Shown here: piece after piece, positions 37,186 to 45,027 of the stretch | Layout: the number at the start of each line of letters is the position of its first letter | Numbering within the stretch: the first letter of the stretch is position 1 | Source: Arsukibacterium sp. UBA3155 | GTDB taxonomy: Bacteria; Pseudomonadota; Gammaproteobacteria; Enterobacterales; Alteromonadaceae | NCBI GenBank assembly: GCA_002364615.1 | Contig: DEYP01000025.1 | Span: forward strand, 248,001 to 312,000 | Direction: 5' to 3' | DNA length: 64,000 nt | The notes under the pieces: model-generated | Databases searched by the model: none | What the model was told of the DNA's origin: nothing | The model's input: the letters and a program-made list of their open reading frames with translations, nothing else | Made by a program: the position numbers and the translations under genes

Positions 37186-37201
37186 TGCCAGTTTAATGCC
37201 A
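37186..37201 (-). promoter_or_regulatory. Sigma-54 promoter of the BON-domain gene
   Basis: On the minus strand the sequence is TGGCATTAAACTGGCA, with GG and GC spaced by 10 bases as RpoN needs. It lies 35 bases before the ATG. Confidence 0.65.
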
Positions 37202-37310
37202 ACATCTTTAATAAATACAAGTTATTGATCTACAAATAAATGTTAAATACCGTTCATTTAGTGTTAATTTTTTGATTGTATTTTTAACCGATCACCCGGT
37301 AAATAATTCA

Positions 37311-37769
37311 CTATTTTATTCTCAATAATAGCGGGCAAAGCTGATCCGTAACAATTTGCAAGCCAGCCGTTAAGTTAGCCAATGCCCTGGCATTGTCTGG
37401 CTGCGTCAGGCCCCGGTTCAACCGTTTAAATGTGCCTAATTGCCAGCGAAGTTGTTGTGGCAGTTCTGCCAACCATGTCTGCTGTTCTGGTTCAGATTCT
37501 GGCTCTGCGCTGTTGTCCTTGTACCACTGACAAATCGCATTCACATCCTGATCTGATGCAACCTTGGTATTTTCAGCTGCCGCAAAAGTCGCCGCTTGCT
37601 GATGCAACAATTCCAACTCAATAAAATAACGTCGAATATTATTATCGGCTATTAATGGCGCGGTTCGCTGATAGAACAATCTTGCCTGTTCACTTACTGC
37701 CAACACCAGACTTAAAATTGCCTGATCGCCTGCACAATGATTTGCTGCTTTTAAATCGTATGCCAACAC
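37311..37769 (-). CDS. Helical cytoplasmic protein of unknown function
   Basis: This 152-residue protein has no signal or membrane segment. It appears to be an all-helical bundle, with an NIRRYFIELELLHQQAATF segment reminiscent of the DUF2383/PA2169-type four-helix proteins that accompany BON and DUF883 genes. I cannot assign a family firmly. The start is GTG 37769, eight bases behind AAGGAG. A weak sigma-54-like element lies 40 bases upstream, and the sigma-54 activator gene is divergent. Confidence 0.6.
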   Translation of the reverse strand: MLAYDLKAANHCAGDQAILSLVLAVSEQARLFYQRTAPLIADNNIRRYFIELELLHQQAATFAAAENTKVASDQDVNAICQWYKDNSAEPESEPEQQTWLAELPQQLRWQLGTFKRLNRGLTQPDNARALANLTAGLQIVTDQLCPLLLRIK

Positions 37770-37809
37770 AATGCCATCTCCTTAAACTACTTACTTCCAG
37801 TAATTCATA

Positions 37810-37825
37810 TTCAATTCATGTACCA
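37810..37825 (-). promoter_or_regulatory. Weak sigma-54-like element
   Basis: On the minus strand it reads TGGTACATGAATTGAA. GG and TTG are correctly spaced, but the -12 C is an A and one -24 base differs. It lies 40 bases before the GTG start of the helical protein. Confidence 0.35.
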
Positions 37826-37885
37826 AGTTTAAAGTTCTGATTTTTAATAAGTTAAGTATTGCGTCTTGTGTCCTCAATATAAATT

Positions 37886-37900
37886 CAGTAAATTTTACTG
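37886..37900. promoter_or_regulatory. Palindrome, candidate activator binding site
   Basis: CAGTAAA-T-TTTACTG is a perfect 7-base-arm palindrome in the intergenic region between the divergent helical-protein gene and the sigma-54 activator gene. It lies 61 bases upstream of the weak sigma-54 element, within the range of an enhancer-type site. Related TAAA(A/T)TTT cores occur upstream of other genes in this group. Confidence 0.5.
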
Positions 37901-37962
37901 ATTGCCATTGTTAATTTTACATTGCTGAACTAGAGTAATGCACGAATAGAAGGAGTGACGCC

Positions 37963-39306
37963 ATGAGCAAACCACGGTTATTTATTCATCTGCGTGACCC
38001 GGAACTCACTGAGAAATTACTGCAATCGCCTGCCGTCAGACAATTTATCATCATAAAGAGCAGCGACAGTTCAGCCTGGTCTGAACAACTTCAGCAGCAA
38101 TGTGATCTTGCCCTTATCGAGTCCGACGAGAATGACAGCGACGATTATAGCCGACTGCTGGCCAGCAAAAAGCTCACCGAGATCGATTTCATTTTTATTA
38201 GCAGCGGTAAGCCCATTGAATTGCTGGACAGATTAATGCAGCGGGGAGCAGGGTATCATTTCCGGGCACCTTTGGATTTCGGTTCGGTAATCGATACTTT
38301 GCAGGATTTTTATCAGCAACTAAGTACAGAGCGCAAAAACATCAAGGCTACCTCCAGTGAACTTGATCAATTCGGAATGTTGGTAGGTTCCTCCAAGCCA
38401 ATGCTAAAACTGTACCGGACTATACGAAAGGTAGCCGTTACTGAAGCTAACGTACTGATAGTAGGCGAAAGTGGTGCCGGTAAAGAGTTGGTTGCCAATA
38501 CCCTGCATCTGGCCAGTTTACGTGCCGACAAGCCCTTTGTAGCAATAAATTGTGGTGCACTTAGCCCAGAGTTGATCGACAGTGAACTTTTTGGTCATAT
38601 CAAAGGCGCATTTACCGGTGCTCATCGTGATCATCAGGGCGTGTTTTCTCAGGCTGAGGGCGGAACTTTGTTTCTGGATGAAATTACCGAAATGCCGCTT
38701 GAGCAACAGGTAAAATTACTCAGGGTACTGGAAAACGGAGAATACCGGCCGGTCGGCAGCGATAAAACGTCTACCGCCAATGTGCGGATTGCCGCGGCAA
38801 CCAACCGCGACCCGATACAGGCAATTGCCGAAGATATGCTGCGGGAAGATTTATATTTCCGACTGGCCCAGTTTCCAATAACAGTGCCACCCCTTCGCGA
38901 CAGAGCAGATGATGTCATTGGCCTTGCACAACACTTTCTGGCCTATCGCAATGTGCAGGAGCAACAGAGTAAGCAATTTTCCGCCGAAGCACATCGCCTG
39001 ATTGCTCATCATTGCTGGCCTGGCAATGTCCGGGAATTAAAGCATGCCGTGGAGCGTGCCTATATTCTGGCGGGTACTATTATCGAGCCAGAACACTTAT
39101 TACTGGATGAACCTAAAAGCGAGGCAGATGCTGAGATTGTTGTCGACGCGATACCAACCGGGGTGCGATTAGATGAGTTAGAAAAAGCGGCAATATTGCG
39201 CACCCTTGCTAAAAATGGCGGTAATAAAACAGATACTGCGCAACAGCTTGGTGTTAGTGTAAAAACGTTATACAACAAACTGGAAAAATATCAATTAGAA
39301 CGCTGA
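37963..39306 (+). CDS. Sigma-54-dependent activator with degenerate receiver domain
   Basis: This 447-residue enhancer-binding protein has a full AAA+ core (about 138-370): Walker A GESGAGKE (168-175), GAFTGA loop (215-220) for sigma-54 contact, Walker B TLFLDE, and the arginine fingers in REDLYFRL. A Fis-type helix-turn-helix ends it ([18 protein letters not shown]). The first about 125 residues look like a receiver, but the acceptor position reads LIESDEND with Glu53, and the usual KP is RAP. It is therefore unlikely to be phosphorylated and may be constitutively active or ligand- or protein-controlled. It lies among genes with sigma-54 promoters and probably controls them. Confidence 0.9.
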   Translation: MSKPRLFIHLRDPELTEKLLQSPAVRQFIIIKSSDSSAWSEQLQQQCDLALIESDENDSDDYSRLLASKKLTEIDFIFISSGKPIELLDRLMQRGAGYHFRAPLDFGSVIDTLQDFYQQLSTERKNIKATSSELDQFGMLVGSSKPMLKLYRTIRKVAVTEANVLIVGESGAGKELVANTLHLASLRADKPFVAINCGALSPELIDSELFGHIKGAFTGAHRDHQGVFSQAEGGTLFLDEITEMPLEQQVKLLRVLENGEYRPVGSDKTSTANVRIAAATNRDPIQAIAEDMLREDLYFRLAQFPITVPPLRDRADDVIGLAQHFLAYRNVQEQQSKQFSAEAHRLIAHHCWPGNVRELKHAVERAYILAGTIIEPEHLLLDEPKSEADAEIVVDAIPTGVRLDELEKAAILRTLAKNGGNKTDTAQQLGVSVKTLYNKLEKYQLER

Positions 39307-39399
39307 CATGCCAGACAAACTCAGGCTAATCAAGTTTCGGCTACAGCATATTAAAAAAAAGCGCCTGCGCTGAATCAATCACCTCAATCGGCCAGATAA

Positions 39400-39431
39400 A
39401 AAAAGCCACTGCAAAGTTGCAGTGGCTTTTT
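39400..39431. terminator. Bidirectional terminator (activator gene / DUF1328 gene)
   Basis: AAAAAGCCACTGCAA (39400-39414) pairs with TTGCAGTGGCTTTTT (39417-39431) around a two-base gap. Confidence 0.92.
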
Positions 39432-39452
39432 CAGATCTCAAAGTACTTGTGG

Positions 39453-39629
39453 CTAGACCTTCGGCGCTTTGCCTCGTATAGCACCCGATATCAGTGCGAT
39501 AACCAACAGCACAATAAAAATAAAAAAGATGATTTTCGCTATCCCGGCGGCAGCTCCGGCAATACCGCCAAAACCCAGTACACCCGCAATCAACGCGATA
39601 ACTAAAAAGGTTAATGCCCATCCTAACAT
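39453..39629 (-). CDS. DUF1328 (YtjA-family) small membrane protein
   Basis: This 58-residue protein begins [20 protein letters not shown], then [20 protein letters not shown] and a second helix ending ISGAIRG, exactly the DUF1328/YtjA pattern. It has two membrane helices with a glycine/alanine-rich turn. The start ATG 39629 follows AAGGAGC. A sigma-54 promoter lies 55 bases upstream, and a stable stem-loop occupies the leader. Function is unknown; homologues are stress-induced in several proteobacteria. Confidence 0.92.
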   Translation of the reverse strand: MLGWALTFLVIALIAGVLGFGGIAGAAAGIAKIIFFIFIVLLVIALISGAIRGKAPKV

Positions 39630-39661
39630 TTTTGCTCCTTAGTGCATGGTTTGCACTTAGT

Positions 39662-39681
39662 GTGAATAGTTCGCTATTCAC
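39662..39681 (-). ncRNA. Stem-loop in the 5' leader of the DUF1328 mRNA
   Basis: GTGAATAG and CTATTCAC (8-base arms, perfect) flank a four-base loop, CGAA as read on the mRNA strand. It lies between the predicted sigma-54 promoter and the start codon and might affect stability or translation. It is a cis element, not a separate RNA gene. Confidence 0.45.
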
Positions 39682-39683
39682 TA

Positions 39684-39699
39684 TGCGAATGGCATGCCA
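39684..39699 (-). promoter_or_regulatory. Sigma-54 promoter of the DUF1328 gene
   Basis: The minus-strand sequence TGGCATGCCATTCGCA has the full TGGCA of -24 and GC of -12 with 10-base spacing. Confidence 0.65.
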
Positions 39700-39821
39700 A
39701 TAATAGCCAATCTCAAGTCATTGATTTATAAAAGGTAAAATTAGCACTCTAAAATAAACATACGATGGAAAGCAAAAAATCAGCAATTATTACTTACGCC
39801 AGAGTAACTTTTTCCTGACAA

Positions 39822-40907
39822 TTACTCTTTGCTTATTGTGTCGCTGTCAGCACTGAGTAATATGCGCCAGTAAGGAAACAGCTCAAAATGAGAAGCAATT
39901 ATCTTCAGGCAAACCAGTAAAGGTATAGCAATTAGTACCCCTACAGCCCCCCACATCCAGCCCCAGATGAACATCCAGATCACAACGAGCAAAGGATTCA
40001 TATTAAATCGTTTACCCAAGGCCATAGGGGTAACCAGTTGCGACTCAATGATATTAAGCATCAAAAATGTTGCCGGGACCATCAGTGCCTGCCCCGTTAC
40101 ATCAAACTCAACAAATCCAACAGCAGCCAGCAAAACGGTTAAGATAAAAGGCCCAAGATACGGTGCAAAATTTAACACGGTTGCCAAAACACCCCATAAC
40201 AGCGGATCCGCTACGCCCAATATACTCATCACTAAAAACGTAGCAACACCGAGCATAATGTTGATAGCGGAAATCACCAGTACATAACGGCTTATGTCGT
40301 GCTCTATGGTCTGATACATTTTTACCAGATTTTTCTTTTCATTCAGAGTCGACGCGCCCCGCACAATGTTACGAAGCAAGGTGCCGCCAAACACCAGAAA
40401 TAAATACGTAAGAATAATGATTGTTGCCAGCTGAAACAGCATCATTGCTGTGGTTTGAGCCAGCATGGAAAGCAAAGGAACGAAACCTGCCCCAATTGCG
40501 GAATCAATCGGGTTTTTCTCGTCTTCATTTTCAGATAGTACTGAGGTTTTTAAAGAGTCAAGCGAACCTGCCATATCATCAACCTGCAGCGCCAGTTTGC
40601 TGCTCAAAAGTGGCAGTCGCTCCATCCAGGCAGCAGCAGGGCTGTATAGCAGACTAACTCCATATCCTACAGCGCAGACAATGACGACAAGTACGATTAA
40701 TGAGGAAAAAGGTTTTGGCAATTTCAGCCGAACTAAAAACCTGACAGCCGGGCTGGCAAACAATGCGATAAAAGCGGCGACTATAATTGGCAGCAATAAG
40801 CTTCGGGTAAAATAAAAGGTGTAAATCACTGCCAGCGCAGTCAGTATTTTGAGCGCAAGCTCTGCGCTCAAGCGACTACGTCTGGCGAGTGACGGCGGAG
40901 CAATCAA
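39822..40907 (-). CDS. AI-2E-family (UPF0118) membrane permease
   Basis: This 361-residue protein has the typical AI-2E exporter-family layout: two N-terminal helices (ILTALAVIYTFYFT, LLLPIIVAAFIALF), a central extracytoplasmic segment with coiled character, and a C-terminal cluster of about five to six helices with LGPFILTVLLAAVGF and NPLLVVIWMFIWGWMWGAVG. Members export varied small molecules or act in Na+/H+ exchange; transport of autoinducer 2 is not proven for most. It follows the YqjK-like gene by 31 bases, so it probably ends the yqjD-like operon. Confidence 0.88.
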   Translation of the reverse strand: MIAPPSLARRSRLSAELALKILTALAVIYTFYFTRSLLLPIIVAAFIALFASPAVRFLVRLKLPKPFSSLIVLVVIVCAVGYGVSLLYSPAAAWMERLPLLSSKLALQVDDMAGSLDSLKTSVLSENEDEKNPIDSAIGAGFVPLLSMLAQTTAMMLFQLATIIILTYLFLVFGGTLLRNIVRGASTLNEKKNLVKMYQTIEHDISRYVLVISAINIMLGVATFLVMSILGVADPLLWGVLATVLNFAPYLGPFILTVLLAAVGFVEFDVTGQALMVPATFLMLNIIESQLVTPMALGKRFNMNPLLVVIWMFIWGWMWGAVGVLIAIPLLVCLKIIASHFELFPYWRILLSADSDTISKE

Positions 40908-40938
40908 AATAACTCCAGATAAAGACAGGACAATGAAC

Positions 40939-41190
40939 CTAAGTTAATAAGCGTAACCATTTTATCGCTCCAACGCCCCGCATTGTTTTCACCACGATAC
41001 TATGACGAAATTGCATCAGCATACCCGCGCTAAAACTTAATGTTAAACCCGGAGCGGACCCAAGAAACTGCTTAGTGCGTTGCCCCGCCAGCCAAAGGTA
41101 AGCATGGCGAAGCTGCTGATGTTGTTCAAATGCCTCGTTACATTGTTGTATTTTAAGCCTGTCTTTTTTAGTCAGCAGATCGATCAGCAT
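40939..41190 (-). CDS. YqjK-like small protein
   Basis: This 83-residue basic protein lies directly behind YqjE, as yqjK does in E. coli. It has an amphipathic, Gln/Arg-rich N-terminal helix (KKDRLKIQQCNEAFEQHQQLRHAYL) split over residues about 10-33, and a weakly hydrophobic C-terminus. ATG 41190 follows GGAGG at the right distance; the start overlaps the yqjE end by 23 bases. Assignment rests on position and general pattern more than on motif. Confidence 0.6.
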   Translation of the reverse strand: MLIDLLTKKDRLKIQQCNEAFEQHQQLRHAYLWLAGQRTKQFLGSAPGLTLSFSAGMLMQFRHSIVVKTMRGVGAIKWLRLLT

Positions 41191-41638
41191 TATCACCTCC
41201 GGCAGTTTCAGTCGAGAATCGGAGAATCCCTTTAACCTGAGCTACAGTATTGCTAAAGCCAATCTGCTTCAGCGAATAACGCATATTTCGCAAACACCAA
41301 TACAAAAAAGCAAGCTGGAATAAAAGTAACACACCAGCAGTGAGCGGCACAGATGAAGTAGCTTGCAATAGCAAGTAGCCCGCAAACACCAATATCGAGC
41401 CCCATAACATGATGACTCCCGCGCCCAGTGCCACTAATAACCCCGCCGCAAGCATTAAGCCCCGGCGGGACAGCGCCATTTCAGCACTGGCAGTCTGCCT
41501 GGTAAGCTGAGTTTGTTGTTTGTATTGGTCGGCACTGAGGCTAAGCAATGAGGCTAGTTCAGTTAGCTGAGCCATTACTTTTTCTGGTAATGGCTCAGTA
41601 GCCGCTTGCTGCGGCTCCGTATCCTGCGGTCCAACCAT
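41168..41638 (-). CDS. yqjE: YqjE-like phage-holin-family inner-membrane protein
   Basis: This 156-residue protein begins with a polar helix (LTELASLLSLSADQYKQQTQL), followed by two membrane helices (RRGLMLAAGLLVALGAGVIML and LLLQATSSVPLTAGVLLLF) in tandem. The layout is that of YqjE (phage holin family 8-like). It begins two bases after the YqjD-like stop, so it is in one operon with it. Function is unknown; the E. coli homologue is found near ribosome-associated YqjD. Confidence 0.8.
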   Translation of the reverse strand: MVGPQDTEPQQAATEPLPEKVMAQLTELASLLSLSADQYKQQTQLTRQTASAEMALSRRGLMLAAGLLVALGAGVIMLWGSILVFAGYLLLQATSSVPLTAGVLLLFQLAFLYWCLRNMRYSLKQIGFSNTVAQVKGILRFSTETAGGDNADRSAD

Positions 41639-41640
41639 AA

Positions 41641-41970
41641 TCAGTTGCCGCGACGCAGCAGGGCGCTAACAAGCATGCCTGCAGCGAAAGCGATACCTGC
41701 TGCCGCTAACGGATTCTCCTGAGCAAATTGTTTACTGCGCTCATATGAGCCCTGCATTTGCATTTTCAGCTCTTCTTGCTTCTGGTCAATAGTAGCCTTG
41801 GAGCTTGCCGCAGTTCTGCGTAACGAGTCTTCTGCTGTGGCTGCTTTACCAGCCATCGTATCAACTGCTTGATGCGCTGCTTCTGACGCGCGTTCAGTTA
41901 CAGGCGAGTTAGTTAACGGAGTCGCTTTAGAATTACCAGCTGCTTTACTACCAGTTTGAGTTGTTGCCAT
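41641..41970 (-). CDS. yqjD: DUF883 (YqjD/ElaB-family) membrane-anchored protein
   Basis: This 109-residue protein has a long charged helical N-terminus (SSKATIDQKQEELKMQ) and one C-terminal membrane helix (AAAGIAFAAGMLVSALL) with a RRG end, as in ElaB/YqjD. In E. coli YqjD binds stationary-phase 70S and 100S ribosomes at the membrane and slows growth. A near-perfect sigma-54 promoter lies 95 bases upstream. It heads the yqjD-yqjE-yqjK-AI-2E operon. Confidence 0.85.
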   Translation of the reverse strand: MATTQTGSKAAGNSKATPLTNSPVTERASEAAHQAVDTMAGKAATAEDSLRRTAASSKATIDQKQEELKMQMQGSYERSKQFAQENPLAAAGIAFAAGMLVSALLRRGN

Positions 41971-42064
41971 TGTAAACCTCCTGCTTATGTATAACGAAAA
42001 TACAGCATGTGGACTTACACACCTGTATCACTATTTAAGACTAAACTATTACTACAATGCCTGT

Positions 42065-42080
42065 TGCAATGCCTATGCCA
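42065..42080 (-). promoter_or_regulatory. Sigma-54 promoter of the yqjD-like operon
   Basis: The minus-strand sequence TGGCATAGGCATTGCA matches TGGCA-N6-TTGCA completely, with GG-N10-GC spacing. It is the best match in the window. CAGTAATTTGG lies about 30 bases further upstream. Confidence 0.78.
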
Positions 42081-42211
42081 AAAATCATTAAATAAAAAAT
42101 CATTTAAAGTCAGTAATTTGGAAATAGAATCGTGACGGGCCGAACAGGATTTTTTAACAGTATAGTGTAGAAGTTACCTGATAACAGTAAACATTACAGG
42201 CCCGATAATAA

Positions 42212-42237
42212 AAAAGCCAGAACAGAGTCTGGCTTTT
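42212..42237 (-). terminator. Terminator downstream of lysS
   Basis: AAAAGCCAGA (42212-42221) pairs with TCTGGCTTTT (42228-42237). The minus-strand T-run follows the hairpin. Confidence 0.85.
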
Positions 42238-42252
42238 ATCTTGAAAAACTAA

Positions 42253-43773
42253 TTACTTATCGTGATGCAGCCGCATATGCGGAAACAAAATAACGTCACG
42301 GATAGACGCAGCATCTGCCAGCAGCATCACTAAGCGATCGATACCGATGCCCTGCCCGGCTGTCGGCGGTAAACCGTGCTCCAGCGCTGTGACAAAGTCT
42401 TCATCATAAAACATGGCTTCGTCATCACCAGCATCCTTTTGAGCGACCTGCTCGCGAAAACGCTCAGCCTGGTCTTCAGCATCGTTTAACTCACTAAAAC
42501 CATTGCCCAGTTCACGGCCACCAATAAAGAATTCAAAACGGTCGGTAATTTCCGGGTTATGATCGTTACGCCGGGCCAGCGGCGACACCTCAGCCGGGTA
42601 TTCGGTAATAAAGGTTGGGTGACGCAGTTTGGTCTCGACCAGCTCGTCAAACACTTCCATTAAAATACGGCCATGGCCATAGTTGTCTTTAACCTGAATG
42701 CCTAATGATTTAGCCAGCTCTGCCACCGCTTCACGCGTGGCTAACTGCTCTTTTGTGACCGACGGGTTATAGTGCAAAATGGAGTCGGTTACTGACATGC
42801 GGGCAAAGGGTTTACCAAAGTCGAACACTTCGCCCTGATATGGCACTTCTGTACTGCCCAGCACATCCAGCGCTAAGCCACGGAACAGCTTTTCAGTTAA
42901 ATCCATCAGGTCGTTGTAATCGGCATAGGCCCAGTAAAACTCCAGCATAGTAAATTCCGGGTTGTGCCGGGTAGACACCCCTTCGTTGCGGAAATTGCGG
43001 TTTAGCTCAAACACTTTTTCAAAACCACCAACCACTAAGCGTTTTAAATATAGCTCAGGCGCAATACGCAAAAACATCTGCATATCCAGTGCATTGTGGT
43101 GGGTTTCAAAGGGTCTTGCTGATGCGCCGCCAGGAATAGCCTGCAGCATCGGTGTTTCTACTTCTAAAAAGCCTTCGTCGTTAAAAAAGCGCCGGATATA
43201 AGCTACGGTTTTACTACGCACTAAAAAGGTTTTGCGTGACTGCTCATTAGAAATTAAATCAAGGTAGCGCTGCCGGTAGCGCGCTTCGTTATCGGTTAAA
43301 CCGTGAAACTTATCCGGTAACGGCCGCAATGCTTTGGTTAATAAGCGTATATCACTTAACCATACCGTTAACTCGCCGGTCTGAGTTTTGAAAAGGTGGC
43401 CTGTAGCGCCAACAATATCGCCTAAATCCCACTTCTTAAATTGCTCGTTGTATACCCCTTCAGGCAAACTGTCACGGGCAACATACAATTGAATTTTACC
43501 GCCCATGTCAGCAACAGTGGTAAAGCTGGCTTTGCCCATAATACGCCGGGTCATTATCCGGCCGCCCAGGCTAACCGTAATTTTCTGCGCTTCCAGTTCT
43601 TCTTTGGTTAAATGATCGTACTTTGCAATCACTTCACTAGAGATACTGTCACGGCGAAAATCATTCGGAAACATAAAGCCGTCAGCACGAAGACCGGCAA
43701 GCTTCTGTTTTCGCTCAGCAATCAGTTTATTAACGTCCTGAATTTCTTCTTGTGGTTGCTGCTGGTCAGACAT
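42253..43773 (-). CDS. lysS: Lysine-tRNA ligase (class II)
   Basis: This 506-residue class IIb synthetase charges tRNA-Lys. It has an N-terminal OB-fold anticodon-binding domain (about 60-150) and the class II motifs 1 (EVETPMLQ), 2 ([20 protein letters not shown]) and 3 ([10 protein letters not shown]). It follows prfB by 39 bases in the conserved prfB-lysS order. No unusual feature was found. Confidence 0.98.
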   Translation of the reverse strand: MSDQQQPQEEIQDVNKLIAERKQKLAGLRADGFMFPNDFRRDSISSEVIAKYDHLTKEELEAQKITVSLGGRIMTRRIMGKASFTTVADMGGKIQLYVARDSLPEGVYNEQFKKWDLGDIVGATGHLFKTQTGELTVWLSDIRLLTKALRPLPDKFHGLTDNEARYRQRYLDLISNEQSRKTFLVRSKTVAYIRRFFNDEGFLEVETPMLQAIPGGASARPFETHHNALDMQMFLRIAPELYLKRLVVGGFEKVFELNRNFRNEGVSTRHNPEFTMLEFYWAYADYNDLMDLTEKLFRGLALDVLGSTEVPYQGEVFDFGKPFARMSVTDSILHYNPSVTKEQLATREAVAELAKSLGIQVKDNYGHGRILMEVFDELVETKLRHPTFITEYPAEVSPLARRNDHNPEITDRFEFFIGGRELGNGFSELNDAEDQAERFREQVAQKDAGDDEAMFYDEDFVTALEHGLPPTAGQGIGIDRLVMLLADAASIRDVILFPHMRLHHDK

Positions 43774-43812
43774 GGTGCGTTTCCTGATTGAGAGAGAAAG
43801 TTAAAATAAATA

Positions 43813-44911
43813 TTACAGGCCAGCTTTTAGACTGGCTTCAATAAACTTGTCGAGATTACCATCGAGCACCGCCTGGGTGTTGCGGGTTTCGATGCCGGTA
43901 CGTAAATCTTTAATTCGCGAATCATCCAGCACGTAGGAGCGGATTTGACTACCCCAGCCGATATCGGACTTGGTATCTTCCAGCGCCTGTTTTTCGGCAT
44001 TCTGTTTTTGCAATTCAAACTCATACAGCTTGGCGCGTAGCTGCTTATAGGCGTTGTCGCGGTTTTTATGCTGCGAACGATCGTTCTGACATTGCACCAC
44101 GATATTGGTTGGCAAGTGAGTGATCCGCACTGCAGAGTCAGTCCGGTTAACGTGCTGGCCACCGGCACCCGACGCCCGGTAGGTATCAATGCGTAAATCG
44201 GCCGGATTAATGTCAATTTCAATATCGTCATCAATTTCCGGCGCCACAAATACTGAGGCAAAAGAAGTATGGCGGCGATTGCCCGAGTCAAACGGACTTT
44301 TACGAACTAAGCGATGCACACCGGTTTCAGTACGCAGCCAACCATAGGCGTAGTCGCCGGAAAATTTAATGGTACAGCCTTTAATACCGGCGACATCGCC
44401 GTCGGTGACTTCATAAATTTCAGGTTTAAAGCCTTTATCATCGCCCCAGCGCAAATACATCCGCATTAACATGCTGGCCCAGTCCTGGGCTTCAGTGCCA
44501 CCTGAACCCGCCTGAATGTCCAGATAACAATCGTTCTGATCATTTTTACCCGAGAACATCCGCCGAAATTCCAGCAAGGCCAGCTGCTTTTCCAGATCGG
44601 CTAATTCAACTTTGGCTTCTTCAAAGGTGTCTTCATCTTCGGCTTCTACCGCCAGTTCTACCAGGCCAGCCACATCTTCCAGACCCTGATCCAGCCGGTC
44701 AATAGTTCCCACCACTTGTTCAAGTGCCGAGCGCTCTTTACCCAATGCCTGCGCTTTCTCCGGATTATTCCAGACAGCAGAGTCTTCCAGTTCGCGTGAA
44801 ACTTCTTCTAAACGCTCTTTTCTGCCATCGTAGTCAAAGATACCCCCGAAGCACATCAGTGCGTTCAGTCAGATCTTTAATGCTATTGTTCACCGGATTC
44901 ACTTCAAACAT
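43813..44911 (-). CDS. prfB: Peptide chain release factor 2, with programmed +1 frameshift
   Basis: RF2 ends translation at UGA and UAA. It is read in two frames: ATG 44911 opens 25 codons that end at an in-frame TGA (44836-44834). A +1 slip on CTT TGA C then joins the main frame to give 365 residues, the same as E. coli. The SPF anticodon-like motif falls at 205-207 and GGQ at 250-252. Residue 246 is Ala, the efficient variant, not the Thr found in E. coli K-12. It is in the recJ-prfB-lysS order. Confidence 0.97.
44833..44848 (-). promoter_or_regulatory. prfB frameshift site
   Basis: The mRNA-strand sequence is CGGGGGTATCTTTGAC. The Shine-Dalgarno-like GGGGG lies three bases before CTT TGA C. 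Low RF2 leaves UGA unread, and the ribosome slips, giving autoregulation as in E. coli. Confidence 0.95.
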
Positions 44912-45027
44912 GGATTGCCCTGGGTCTTAAAACGATCAAAAAATTGTTGCGGATTATAGCAAAGATATGGCTGGCAGTGCAGCCATCTATTGACGATTTT
45001 TAATAAATGGCGGGGAGCGCCTTTAGT

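Noticed and set aside
43827-44291. Long ORF inside prfB in another frame
   Set aside because: It is a shadow of the release-factor gene; the main frame carries the SPF and GGQ motifs.
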